From positions 186,001 through 250,000 of the forward strand of contig NZ_SJKB01000008.1 of NCBI RefSeq assembly GCF_004331465.1: DNA of 64,000 nucleotides, in the 5' to 3' direction. Position numbers and translations under genes: made by a program. The notes under the pieces are model-generated. The model searched no databases. It saw nothing but the letters and a program-made list of their open reading frames with translations, and was not told where the DNA came from. The stretch is from Kribbella pittospori. GTDB lineage: Bacteria; Actinomycetota; Actinomycetes; Propionibacteriales; Kribbellaceae. The stretch's first letter is position 1; each line of letters begins with the position of its first letter. This document shows, piece after piece, positions 8,477 through 16,722 of the stretch.

Positions 8477-9244
8477 ATGGTCGAGCTGAAGACGCCCGCG
8501 GAGATCGAACACATGCGCGCGGCCGGCCGGGTCGTCGCGAACGCGCTCGCCGCAGTGAAGAAAGAGGCCGCGGTCGGGGTCTCACTGCGCGAACTCGACG
8601 ACGTGGCACGCGACGTACTGCGATCCGCCGGGGCGGTGTCGCTGTTCGAGGGGTACCAGCCCGGGTTCGCCGGTAGCCCGTTCAGCGGCGTCATCTGTAC
8701 GTCGGTCAACGACGCCGTACTGCACGGACTCCCGAGCGACCTCAAACTCGCCGACGGTGACCTCCTGAACGTCGACTGCGGCGCCTCGATCGAAGGCTGG
8801 TGCGCCGACGCCGCCACCAGCTTCTGCGTCGGCACACCGCGACCCGAAGACCTCGAACTCATCGCCACCACCGAACACGCCCTCGCAGCCGGCATCGCCG
8901 CCGCCGTCCCCGGCAACCGCCTCGGCGACGTGGGCGCCGCCATCGGCCGCATCGGCCGCGCCGCCAACCTCGGCACCAACCTCGACTTCGGCGGCCACGG
9001 CATCGGCCGCCGCATGCACGAAGACCCCCACATCCCCAACGGCGGCCGCCCCGGCCGAGGCCTCAAACTCCGCGCCGGCCACGTGTTCGCCATCGAACCC
9101 TGGTTCTGGTCCGGCCCCGGCACCACCTACGTCATCGACGAAGACGGCTGGACCCTCCGCTCCGCGGACCAAACCCGAGGAGCCCACGCCGAACACACCG
9201 TCGCAATCACCGAATCCGGCCCCGAAATCCTCACCGTCCCGTAG
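8477..9244 (+). CDS. map: Methionine aminopeptidase, type I (regulated paralogue)
   Basis: 255 residues; GAAGGAAG lies upstream of the ATG. Removes initiator Met from nascent proteins. The five metal ligands are present: Asp in LLNVDCGASIEG, Asp in WCADAAT, His in FGGHGIGRRMHEDP, Glu in FAIEPWF and Glu in HAEHTVAI. There is no N-terminal zinc-finger or linker extension. It is divergent from an XRE regulator, unlike housekeeping map, which usually sits with ribosomal protein genes (secY-adk-map), so this is probably a second, condition-specific copy (inference). A hairpin terminator follows the stop. Confidence 0.92.
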   Translation: MVELKTPAEIEHMRAAGRVVANALAAVKKEAAVGVSLRELDDVARDVLRSAGAVSLFEGYQPGFAGSPFSGVICTSVNDAVLHGLPSDLKLADGDLLNVDCGASIEGWCADAATSFCVGTPRPEDLELIATTEHALAAGIAAAVPGNRLGDVGAAIGRIGRAANLGTNLDFGGHGIGRRMHEDPHIPNGGRPGRGLKLRAGHVFAIEPWFWSGPGTTYVIDEDGWTLRSADQTRGAHAEHTVAITESGPEILTVP

Positions 9245-9254
9245 TAGTCCCCAC

Positions 9255-9289
9255 GCGCACCTCCGGCTGACCGAGCACCGGAAGTGCGT
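9255..9289 (+). terminator. Probable terminator of map
   Basis: Twelve-base arms (9255-9266 and 9278-9289) pair with two mismatches around an 11-base loop; a GTGGTTTGGG stretch follows. Confidence 0.5.
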
Positions 9290-9310
9290 TGTGGTTTGGG
9301 TGGGTGGCCC

Positions 9311-9359
9311 CCACGCGCGCTCCTGCCGTCGTGTGCTCGCAACCGCTCCCACCCGCCCC
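9311..9359 (-). repeat. Dispersed repeat, inverted copy 1
   Basis: The reverse complement of this 49-base segment matches 12815-12863 at 41 of 49 positions, including the shared core CGACGGCAGGAG and GGGCGGGTGGGAGCGG. Both copies lie in intergenic, non-coding DNA. Confidence 0.75.
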
Positions 9360-9627
9360 GTTCCTTGCTCGCGCCGGACTCCTGCGTCGCGCGGCTTGTG
9401 ACTGCGGGGTGGTCACGCCAACCCATGCATTTCTCAGCCCACCGGGGACGAAGGTCAGCTGTGGATGCGGTGATGGCGGCGGTTGGGGTTCAGCCCCAGG
9501 CGCCGTGTTCCTTGCTCGTTCCGTGCTCCTGCGCCGCGGGGATGCCAACCACACCGTGGAGTCGCCGGACTGTGGATCCTCAGCGCACCGTACACCTGGG
9601 GGTGGATTGCGCGGCGGGGACGCTGGC

Positions 9628-9791
9628 CGTGTGAGCTGCTTGGTGGCGGTGACCCAAGCATTCGCAGCACACCGTGCACCGGGGGTAGACGGCACGTCGG
9701 CGACACCGGTCGTGTGGGTGCTTGGTGGCGGTGCTCACACGCTCGCAGCACGTCGTGAACGGGTCGGGTCTGGTGGGACGGATGGGTTGGT
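9628..9791. repeat. Two degenerate tandem copies of an ~82-bp unit
   Basis: GCTTGGTGGCGGTG occurs at 9638-9651 and again at 9720-9733, and TCGCAGCAC-type segments follow each at a similar distance (from 9662 and 9743). Two weaker CTCAGC(C/G)CACC-type copies lie further left near 9433 and 9579, so the array may be older and longer. Confidence 0.55.
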
Positions 9792-9901
9792 GATGGTCGC
9801 TCGGTCAGTGCGTGGTTCCCCAGCCCGCTGCGCACGAGTGCGCGCACAACAGGCACACGCTTGGGCGTCAACCACCGCGGTCGATTGTTAGCATCTCGGG
9901 G

Positions 9902-10861
9902 ATGCCTGCCGAATCCGCCGCTGCGTTGCCGGAGGTTGCTCGGCGGTTGGTGCGGGCGACGTTCGGGGAGCGTGCGACCGAGCCTGTGCCGCTCGCGTCG
10001 GGGGCTTGGTCTCAGGCGTTTGCGTTGGCTGTTGACGGCGCGGAAGTGGTGCTGCGTATTGGCGCCTACGGGACGGACTTTGCGAAGGATGAGGTTGTCG
10101 CGGGGCTTGCCGGGTCTGGTCTGCCTGTTCCGGCCGTGGTGGCGAGAGGGATGGTTGAGGGCTGGCATTACGCGATCTCGGCACGGGCGCACGGGATCGG
10201 GTTCGATGACCTGTCCGCCGGCGACGTGGCACAAGCGCTTCCGCGCTTGCTGGCCGCGATCGACGACATCGGCAGGATCGATCTCGCAGGTACCACGGGC
10301 TACGGCATCTGGGCAGCTGATCGGCGGGCACCGTATAGGTCCTGGGTGGACGCGCTGCTGGCCATCGGCACCGAGACTGCGCGGGTGCCTGGCTGGCGGG
10401 CAGCGTTGGCCGGCTCCGAGATCGGACTGGAGCCGGTCGAGGCCGGACTGGCCGCGATCGGCACACTTGCGCCGTACCTTCCTGCCGAGCGGCGCATGAT
10501 TCACGGCGACTTGCTCAGCGGCAACGTGCTTGTTGCCGGCGGCAACGTCAGTGCGGTGCTGGACTGGGGCAACGCGATGTACGGCGACAGTCTGTACGAC
10601 GCCGCCTGGCTCATCTACTGGTGGCCGTGGTACCCAGACTGGCGCCCCATCGACATCAACGCCGCCCTGCTCGCCCACTGGCGGGCCAACGGACCGCTCC
10701 CGATCAACCTCCGCGAGCGGCTGCACGCGTACCTCATCCATATCGGTCTCGATGCCATCGCCTACTGCACCTTCCAGCGCCGCTGGGACGAGGTACGGAC
10801 GAACGCCGAGACCGTGGTCGCGTTGACGAAGAGAGCGCCGGGCGAGATCGGCCTCGAGTAG
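9902..10861 (+). CDS. Aminoglycoside phosphotransferase-like kinase (APH family)
   Basis: 319 residues from the ATG at 9902; the frame is open further upstream but that part is non-coding in character. Kinase features: VVLRIGAYG with the nucleotide-binding lysine position occupied by Arg, the catalytic loop MIHGDLLSGNVLV (Asp near residue 203), and the metal-binding VLDWGNAMYGDSLYDAAWLI. The C-terminal helices fit hygromycin-B-kinase-like APH proteins. Substrates in this family range from aminoglycosides to sugars and amines, so drug resistance should not be assumed. No gene partner is apparent: the preceding gap is non-coding and the next gene, 66 bases on, has its own LexA-type box. A TAGCAT box 7 bases before the ATG suggests a leaderless transcript. 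Confidence 0.8.
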   Translation: MPAESAAALPEVARRLVRATFGERATEPVPLASGAWSQAFALAVDGAEVVLRIGAYGTDFAKDEVVAGLAGSGLPVPAVVARGMVEGWHYAISARAHGIGFDDLSAGDVAQALPRLLAAIDDIGRIDLAGTTGYGIWAADRRAPYRSWVDALLAIGTETARVPGWRAALAGSEIGLEPVEAGLAAIGTLAPYLPAERRMIHGDLLSGNVLVAGGNVSAVLDWGNAMYGDSLYDAAWLIYWWPWYPDWRPIDINAALLAHWRANGPLPINLRERLHAYLIHIGLDAIAYCTFQRRWDEVRTNAETVVALTKRAPGEIGLE

Positions 10862-10902
10862 CGCTCCCCATCGGGCGAGTAGATGCGGGGTTGGACTTCG
10901 TG

Positions 10903-10918
10903 GCGAACATGTGTTCGA
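10903..10918 (+). promoter_or_regulatory. LexA (SOS) box
   Basis: GCGAACATGTGTTCGA differs from the actinobacterial SOS consensus TCGAAC-N4-GTTCGA at the first base only. It ends nine bases before the ATG of the radical SAM gene, a position where LexA binding would block transcription. Confidence 0.75.
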
Positions 10919-10927
10919 CTGTAGTGC

Positions 10928-11959
10928 ATGAGGTGGGCAGGTCAGCAAATCGATGTGGAGACTCCGGGGACGTTGCCGGGGCTCGGGTCGATCGCGGGTC
11001 TGGTTCGGTCGGTGACGACGCCGGAGTTCCGCGGGATCACGTTCCATGAGGTGCTAGCGCGGTCCGCGCTGAACTCGGTTCCCGGGACGATGCTGCCGTT
11101 CAACTGGACAATCAATCCGTACCGCGGCTGCACGCACGCCTGCCGGTACTGCTTCGCCCGGCCGACACATCAGTATCTGGAGCTCGATCAGGGCGAGGAC
11201 TTCGATCAGCAGATCGTGGTGAAGACGAACGTCGCCGACGTACTGCGGCGCGAACTCGCGCGACCATCGTGGACACACGAGGCAGTTGCCCTAGGCACCA
11301 ATACTGACCCGTACCAACGCGCCGAGGGCCGATACCGGTTGATGCCCGGGATCATCGAGGCGCTCGCAGGTTCGGGTACGCCGTTGTCCGTGCTGACCAA
11401 GGGCACGCTGCTGCGGCGCGACCTCGATCTCCTGACAGCGGTCGCCGAGCAGGTTCACGTCGGCGTCGCGATCTCCCTGGCGTTGCTGGATGAAGACCTG
11501 CGGAAGACGCTCGAGCCCGGCGTACCGTCGGTGCGTGGGCGACTCGACCTGATCCGTGCGGTGCGCGAGGCCGGCCTGCCGTGTGGCGTGATGGTCGCGC
11601 CGGTGCTGCCGTGGCTGACGGACTCGGCTGAGCAGTTGGATCAGCTGTTCGCTGAGCTCGCCTCGGCCGGCGCGACCGGCGTCACTCCGCTCGTCCTTCA
11701 CCTCCGACCTGGGGTGAAAGAGTGGTTCATGGGCTGGCTGGCGCGGGAGCATCCCGAGCTGGTCGGCCGCTACGAATCCCTGTACGGCCACGGCACCAAC
11801 GCATCCCCGAGCTACCGCAACGCCTTCGAGTCCAAGGTCCGTCCCCTGCTCAACAAGCACGGCTTCGGCCGTAGCTCGAGCCACCGATCCCACGAGTCGA
11901 GCCGCCCACCCCGGCGTACCGCCAAACGATCAGACGGCCAGCAGGAGGCGCTGTTCTAG
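10928..11959 (+). CDS. Rv2578c-family radical SAM protein (SplB-related, DNA damage regulon)
   Basis: 343 residues. The radical SAM cluster motif is CTHACRYC (Cys 68, 72, 75), preceded by NWTINPYRGC, typical of the Rv2578c/SplB-like family; NTDPYQRAEGRYRLMPGI, SVLTKGTLLRRDLDLL and GVMVAPVLPWLTDS follow in family order. Spore photoproduct lyase relatives repair thymine lesions; the exact reaction in non-sporulating actinobacteria is not settled. A near-perfect LexA box lies just upstream of the start, in keeping with a repair role, and the M. tuberculosis relative is recalled as LexA-controlled. The C-terminus is a basic, Ser/Arg-rich tail of about 35 residues. No ribosome site is seen, so translation may be leaderless. 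Confidence 0.9.
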   Translation: MRWAGQQIDVETPGTLPGLGSIAGLVRSVTTPEFRGITFHEVLARSALNSVPGTMLPFNWTINPYRGCTHACRYCFARPTHQYLELDQGEDFDQQIVVKTNVADVLRRELARPSWTHEAVALGTNTDPYQRAEGRYRLMPGIIEALAGSGTPLSVLTKGTLLRRDLDLLTAVAEQVHVGVAISLALLDEDLRKTLEPGVPSVRGRLDLIRAVREAGLPCGVMVAPVLPWLTDSAEQLDQLFAELASAGATGVTPLVLHLRPGVKEWFMGWLAREHPELVGRYESLYGHGTNASPSYRNAFESKVRPLLNKHGFGRSSSHRSHESSRPPRRTAKRSDGQQEALF

Positions 11960-12017
11960 CCATCCCGGAGTGTGGCCGTGCGCCTGTTCGTCGCGGGCCG
12001 ATTGAGATACTTCGGCC

Positions 12018-12566
12018 GTGGATGGTGAGGCGATGGCGGTTGGAGTGCGGTCGGACGCGCCGGCTGGTCAGGGCGCGTTGGCGGACGTTGCGGGCTGGCT
12101 GTTGCGGCCTGCGGCGGTTGAGGACGTCGAAGTGATCGCCGAGTTGCGGGCCGAGGTGATGCGTCCGGACCTGGAACGCCTCGGGCGCTACGACGAGTAC
12201 CGGGTTCGACAGCGCTTTCGTGACTCGTTCTCCGAGCAGCACACGTCGATCATCATGGTCGACGATGAACTCGCTGGATGCATCACGATCCGGCCCGCCG
12301 AAGACCGGTTATGGCTCGAGCACTTCTATCTCGCTCCGCGCCTCCAGGGCCGAGGGCTCGGATCCGTAGTCCTGCGCACGGCACTGGAGCAGGCCGACGC
12401 CCAGGGCGCGACCGTGGCTCTGAATGTCTTGCAGGGCAGCAATGCGCGTCGCCTCTACGAGCGCCACGGATTCGTCCTGGAATCCGAGGACCCGGTCGAC
12501 GTCTTCATGATCCGCCCGCCAAGTACGCCACGCACGCCTGATCGGCGGATATCTGCCGTCAGCTGA
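12018..12566 (+). CDS. GNAT-family N-acetyltransferase
   Basis: 182 residues from a GTG. After about 28 variable residues the GNAT fold begins (WLLRPAAVEDVEVIAELRAE). The acetyl-CoA loop reads LAPRLQGRGLGSVVLRTALE (Q/RxxGxG/A) and the closing segment is GSNARRLYERHGFVLESED. Substrate unknown. A downstream ATG (sixth codon) could also serve as start. It is followed by a 359-base gap with repeats and converges on the NmrA-like gene. Confidence 0.85.
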   Translation: MDGEAMAVGVRSDAPAGQGALADVAGWLLRPAAVEDVEVIAELRAEVMRPDLERLGRYDEYRVRQRFRDSFSEQHTSIIMVDDELAGCITIRPAEDRLWLEHFYLAPRLQGRGLGSVVLRTALEQADAQGATVALNVLQGSNARRLYERHGFVLESEDPVDVFMIRPPSTPRTPDRRISAVS

Positions 12567-12925
12567 TCGACTACAGCCGCGGACCGGGCGGGAGTCCGAC
12601 GCGTGCTGTGACTCATCTTCGCCTCGCATCGCCACCGAGTCGTGGACTTCTGTGCGGATTAGGCAAGTTAGTGGACCTCGATCCACGACTCGACGAACGC
12701 GTCCACACGACGACGGCACAGGCCCGATCCGCGGTGCGCCGAGGTATCACGTCCAGGCGACTCCGCGGGGCCGTCGACCAACCGGGCGACGCAGGAGGAC
12801 GGCGCATTCACGGCTGGGCGGGTGGGAGCGGCGGCGAGCACGCGACGGCAGGAGTGCGTGCGTAGCGGTCGCGCGGGGGGCGCGAGCGGGCGGAGGACGG
12901 CGCGTGGGCGCCGCGTGGGGCGGGT
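12567..12925. other. Non-coding gap with repeats
   Basis: No supported gene. It holds a perfect 11-bp inverted repeat (12636-12646 with 12682-12692, core GAGTCGTGGA) and the second copy of the dispersed repeat (12815-12863), then very G-rich DNA up to the stop of the NmrA-like gene. Confidence 0.6.
12815..12863 (+). repeat. Dispersed repeat, copy 2 (inverted relative to 9311-9359)
   Basis: 41 of 49 bases match the reverse complement of 9311-9359. The two copies bracket the phosphotransferase, radical SAM and GNAT genes in inverted orientation. Confidence 0.75.
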
Positions 12926-13759
12926 TCAGCGGAAGTGGTTGGCGTTCACCACGGCCCACTCTTGGTAGGTGCGGGCGGGGCGGGCTAGGAGTTGGGGGAC
13001 TGTGGGTTCGGGGGTCATGGGGTGTTCGGCCATCAGGCGGAAGCCGTCTAGGAGCCATTGGGCTGTGTCGAGGCCGATCAGGGGAGCTAGTCGGTCGAGG
13101 TAGGCCTGCGGGGTTAGCTCCTCGTATTTGAGTTCTCGACCGATCGCGGCCGCGATGTGCGAGACCTGCTCGGGGGCGGTCAGACCTTCGGGTCCGCTCA
13201 TCATGAGTTTCTGGCCGGTGTAGGTCTCGTCCAGGAGTACGACGCGGGCGACCGCGGCGATGTCGCCGAGGTCGATCGGGGTCTGGACTGCACCGGCGTA
13301 CGGCGTTCGGACCACGCCTGAGGTCTTGATCGACTCGGCCCAGTCGAGCGTGTTGTTCATGAACTGGCCGGGCCGCAGGAACGTCCACTCGAAGCCGGCC
13401 GCCTCGATCGCGCGCTCAATCCGGTAGTAGTGCCACGTCGACGGATCCCTCTGCGCCTCGTACTCCGCGGGTTCACCGGACAGTACGACGACCCGCCGTA
13501 CGCCGGCGTCCTGCGCGCACCGGACGAAATCGTCGACGTACGCCGGAAGCGGCGCGAGGTACACGGTGCCGACACCGGCCAGCGCGGCAGGCAATGTCGC
13601 CGGCTTCCCCAGATAGCCGTGAGCGACCTCGACCCCATCGGGCAGCGAGGCCCGGGCCGGATAGTTGGTGAGCGCTCGCACCGGAGCACCGGCCGTCACC
13701 AGTTCGTCCACGAGCAGCCGCCCGACGCTCCCGGTCGCGCCAGTCACCAGGATGGTCAT
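12926..13759 (-). CDS. NmrA-like NAD(P)-binding oxidoreductase
   Basis: 277 residues. The Rossmann motif TILVTGATGSVGRLLVDEL starts at residue 2; the middle contains VVVLSGEPAEYE and the substrate-side FEWTFLRPGQFMNNTLDWAE, as in NmrA/YtfG-type atypical short-chain reductases. Catalytic Tyr-x3-Lys is not evident, so it may be a redox sensor or an NAD(P)H-dependent reductase. It is divergent from a TetR regulator with a palindrome between them, the usual layout for a reductase controlled by its neighbour. The start ATG has an AGGAGA-type ribosome site. Confidence 0.87.
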   Translation of the reverse strand: MTILVTGATGSVGRLLVDELVTAGAPVRALTNYPARASLPDGVEVAHGYLGKPATLPAALAGVGTVYLAPLPAYVDDFVRCAQDAGVRRVVVLSGEPAEYEAQRDPSTWHYYRIERAIEAAGFEWTFLRPGQFMNNTLDWAESIKTSGVVRTPYAGAVQTPIDLGDIAAVARVVLLDETYTGQKLMMSGPEGLTAPEQVSHIAAAIGRELKYEELTPQAYLDRLAPLIGLDTAQWLLDGFRLMAEHPMTPEPTVPQLLARPARTYQEWAVVNANHFR

Positions 13760-13783
13760 GGTGATCTCCTCACCTCGGAACCT

Positions 13784-13808
13784 AATTCCCGTAGGGTATA
13801 CGAGAATT
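13784..13808. promoter_or_regulatory. Probable TetR operator
   Basis: Ten-base arms AATTCCCGTA (13784-13793) and TACGAGAATT (13799-13808) form an inverted repeat with one mismatch around a five-base centre, in the 73-base gap between the NmrA-like gene and the TetR gene. The AT content stands out from its surroundings. Confidence 0.7.
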
Positions 13809-13832
13809 GTGCGGAGCGCCTATGGTTGGCCT

Positions 13833-14639
13833 GTGACGGAGCGGCGGAGCGGTGAGGGACAGCCAGAGCGGACCCTGGCGCTGCTGTGGCGGAATCACCG
13901 CAAACCCACCGCAGATGACGAGCAGCCGACCGTCCTGCGCGGACGCGGTGCCGGGCGACGGCCTTCGCTGGACGTGAACGGAGTCGTCGCGGCGGGGATC
14001 CGGCTGGCGGACACGCAAGGTCTGGCCGCCGCTTCGATGGGCGGGGTCGCGAAGGAGCTCACCGTCGGCACGATGACGCTCTACACGTACGTGCCCTCGA
14101 AGGAGGAGCTACTCGACCTGATGGTCGACCAAGTGCTGGGTGAACGCGAGCTCCCCGGCCCCGGCGCGCCCAGACCGGACGACTGGCGCGAGCAAGTGGA
14201 GATCTATTCGGATCAGACGCGCGCGATGTTCCAGCGCCACCCGTGGCTGTCGCAGGTGTCGACAATCCGACCGCCCGTAGGCCCGGGCATGCTGGCCGGC
14301 CGTGAGTACCTGCTGTCCGCGCTGCTGGAGATCGGACTCACACCCCGCGGGACCAACCTGGCCGCGCTCGCCATCACGACGTACGTCGACTCGGCCGCCG
14401 GGCTGGAGGCGGAGAGCGAACTGATCGAGCAGTCGACCGGTCAGACGAACGACGCGTGGTGGTACGAGCGCAACGACCTGTGGGAGACGTACTTCGACGT
14501 CGACCAGCACCCCGCGATGACGACGATCTGGAACGCGAACGGCTACCAGGGCACCACCCGCGAGGCCGCCACGGAGTCGTACCGCTACGGCCTCGACCGC
14601 CTCCTGGACGGAATCCAAGCGACGGCCCTCGAGAGCTGA
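13833..14639 (+). CDS. TetR/AcrR-family transcriptional regulator
   Basis: 268 residues from GTG at 13833; the frame is open further upstream through the divergent gene, which is not plausible. The N-terminus carries about 45 extra basic residues before the HTH: VVAAGIRLADTQGLAAASMG then GVAKELTVGTMTLYTYVPSK, with the typical L/YxYVPSKEELLDLM ending. The ligand domain follows the TetR_C type seen with GRRPSLD-type N-termini in actinobacteria. It is divergent from an NmrA-like reductase with a palindrome between, so autorepression plus control of the reductase is likely (inference). It converges with the TPR gene. Confidence 0.88.
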   Translation: MTERRSGEGQPERTLALLWRNHRKPTADDEQPTVLRGRGAGRRPSLDVNGVVAAGIRLADTQGLAAASMGGVAKELTVGTMTLYTYVPSKEELLDLMVDQVLGERELPGPGAPRPDDWREQVEIYSDQTRAMFQRHPWLSQVSTIRPPVGPGMLAGREYLLSALLEIGLTPRGTNLAALAITTYVDSAAGLEAESELIEQSTGQTNDAWWYERNDLWETYFDVDQHPAMTTIWNANGYQGTTREAATESYRYGLDRLLDGIQATALES

Positions 14640-14653
14640 CGCAGCGCCGGGAG

Positions 14654-16535
14654 TCAGCGGCGGCGGAAGATCCCCCGCCTCTTCTTGGGCAGCTCAGGCT
14701 CAGCCGGCTGCTCTTCAGAAACGTCGTCGTCCGCAGTGAGGATGTCGCGGGCCAGCCCCGCCACGTCGGGGTTGAGACCAGGCGTGGCCAACGTGACAGT
14801 CGCAAGCGATCCGAGGATCGTCACCGGCCGCTCCCGCTGCGCCTCAACCGCAGCCAGCAATCGCCACCCCATCAACTCGGCGACGTCAGCCCGCGCCGAC
14901 GGATCGACCCAAGCGGTCGTCGCCAACGCGAACAAAGCCGACTCGGTGATCCAGTCCTCCGGTCCATAAGCAAGGTCAGCCAGCACCTGCCGCCGCACCG
15001 ATTCCGCCCACGGCTGGTCGGTCCGGTGATGAGCGATCCCCAGACAGGCCCACGTCTGCACGGTCCGGATCCACCCCGGCCAGTCCCCCGCCGCTCCGGT
15101 CGGCGACGCCGGCGGATGCACCAAGACGCCCAGCAGGTCTTCCAACGGAGTGCTCGCCAACAGCACCGCATGGTCCGTAGGCAGCCGGCACGCTCGCCCA
15201 CACTGAACGAGCCCTGACGCCGGATGACTCGCCGAAGTCGGCAACGCGAGCAACCGCCGCAACACCTTCCGCACTTGGCGGAGCGACCGCGGGTCGCGCG
15301 ACGCTGCCGTCGTACTGCCAGACGACGGTCTCGACCGGCCGAGACTGCGATCCCCGCAGGGACACCGGAAGTCGCGGATCCGGCGGCAGGATCTCGCTGA
15401 CCGTCACCTCGGAGCCCGGCACCGCCAGGCCGAACGCGAGCAAGGCACTCGGCGGCTCGAGCGCGGACACCGTCAGCGTGGCGCCACCCGCACTCACGTT
15501 CTCGGCAGCCAGCAATTGGTCGAGGACGTTGATCACAGCCTCGGTCGGGTCCGGGATGCCGCCGAGCCAGACCTGCCGTGACCGGTCGTTCAACTCGCCC
15601 GCGGCGTGCTGCTTTTCGTGGCTGCCAGGCTCCGCCGAGCGGAGCAGGTCGGCGATCGCGACGAGGTCGTCGACAGCACCGTCCCGCCGGAACAGCAGGC
15701 TGTGCCGCTCGACCAATGAACAGTCGTGGACCGGGTCGAGCGCGAGGCTCCGTTCGGCCCACGAGATCCCCTCGTCCAGCCGGCCGGCATCGCCCAGCAT
15801 CCCGGCGATGTCGGCGTACACCGCGACGTTGCGGGGCTGATAGCTGAGTGCACGTTCGAACGCGGCCAGCGCCTCATCGGTGCGACCCTGGCTCCGCAGC
15901 GCGTAGCCGACCGCAATGGCCGCGCGGTCGGTCGGTTCGACCCGTTCCGATTCGATCGCGTACGACGTTGCCTCGTCGAGCAATCCGAGTCGCCGGGTCA
16001 GGACCGACGCCAGCCAGAGCAGGTTCCCGGAGGCCGGATGCTCGGCGACGAGGTTCCGCACCAGCTGGACGTACGGCGCGAATGCCGGAGCCAACTCCTC
16101 CGGGCACGGATCGGGGACGGCCTTGAGCAGCTGGACAAGAACGTTCAGCAGTTCGTCCGGATCGAGTTTGGCGGCCAGCTCGGAGTCGAGCACCCACGGC
16201 ACGTCGGCCCAGGCCATGCCCGGTTCGTGCCCCTGGACCGAGACCAGCAGGCTGAGGGCTTCGGCGTACTCACCGCGGAAGGCGAGCGCGTGCGCCCGAG
16301 CCACCGCAGTGCCGACGTACACGTCGCCGTCCAGCGTCCACAGGTCGACGCCGCCCTCAGGATGGGTCAGCAAGGTCACCAGAACTGCATGCGCGTCCGG
16401 CAGCGACGGTGACGTCGCCAGCGCGGTCGCCACATGGTCGGCCGCGTGCCCGACCTCGTTGTCGTCCAACGCCAGCCGGGCCAGGCTCAGTTCACCCTCG
16501 GCCGCCAGACGCGGATCTCCCACCCCTTCGCTCAT
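14654..16535 (-). pseudogene. Tetratricopeptide-repeat protein split by a frameshift
   Basis: The frame opening at 16535 (MSEGVGDPRLAAEGELSLA) encodes TPR-like helices: AYALRSQGRTDEALAAFERA, then YADIAGMLGDAGRLDEGISW. It changes near 15275 into Gly/Arg/Ser-rich sequence typical of an out-of-frame read. From 15274 the next frame continues with helical sequence (KVLRRLLALPTSASHP ... ILGSLATVTLATPGLNPDVA ... PKKRRGIFRRR) up to the stop at 14654. Joined, the product would be about 620 residues. One base added or lost near 15270-15285 would restore one frame; no homopolymer is present, so this may be a true mutation or a sequencing error. The C-terminal half predicts paired helices and a basic tail. 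Function unknown; TPR proteins are scaffolds. Confidence 0.65.
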
Positions 16536-16556
16536 CGCGCCAGTATTGCGGCCGGA

Positions 16557-16715
16557 GGGTCACTCTCAGCCCCACGGCGTAGCGAGCAGGTGCTCGGTGC
16601 GGTGCATCGGCGTGCGGGAGCGAAGGTCTCGATGCGGAGCATCGTGGCCTTTGCTCACGTGCGGCGAGGTGCCGTGCCGAGTGCCGCGCAGTAGGCGGGG
16701 GGCTGGGAGTGAGCC
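16557..16715. repeat. Palindromic repeat copy A inside a locus-specific stem
   Basis: The core, 16578-16700 (123 bp), matches 23683-23805 at 117 of 123 positions. Outside the core are arms that pair with each other: 16557-16573 (GGGTCACTCTCAGCCCC) and 16699-16715, 15 of 17 bases. These arms have no counterpart around copy B. The core itself folds as a long hairpin centred on CGATGCGGAGCATCG. The right arm also pairs with the end of guaA (16705-16712 with 16723-16730), so it probably doubles as the guaA terminator. Confidence 0.8.
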
Positions 16716-16722
16716 TCTGGGG

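Larger units (their letters stand above)
9290..9901. other. Repeat-rich non-coding gap of about 610 bases
   Basis: Reading frames here are open on both strands, but only because of base composition: translations are rich in Arg, Gly, Ala and Pro, with no domain, signal or plausible start. The gap contains a dispersed inverted repeat (9311-9359, partner at 12815-12863) and degenerate tandem repeats (9628-9791). Near its end a TAGCAT box lies 7 bases before the phosphotransferase ATG and may be its -10. Confidence 0.6.

Noticed and set aside
9455..11047. 530-codon minus-strand frame over the phosphotransferase and the repeat-rich gap
   Set aside because: Arg/Pro/His-rich, no domain, lies opposite a clear APH-family gene.
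16578..16700. Small conserved protein encoded by the repeat (frames ending VRRGAVPSAAQ in both copies)
   Set aside because: The frame is shared only because the DNA repeat is 95 percent identical; there is no start or ribosome site, the change pattern follows base pairing rather than codons, and both strands are open.
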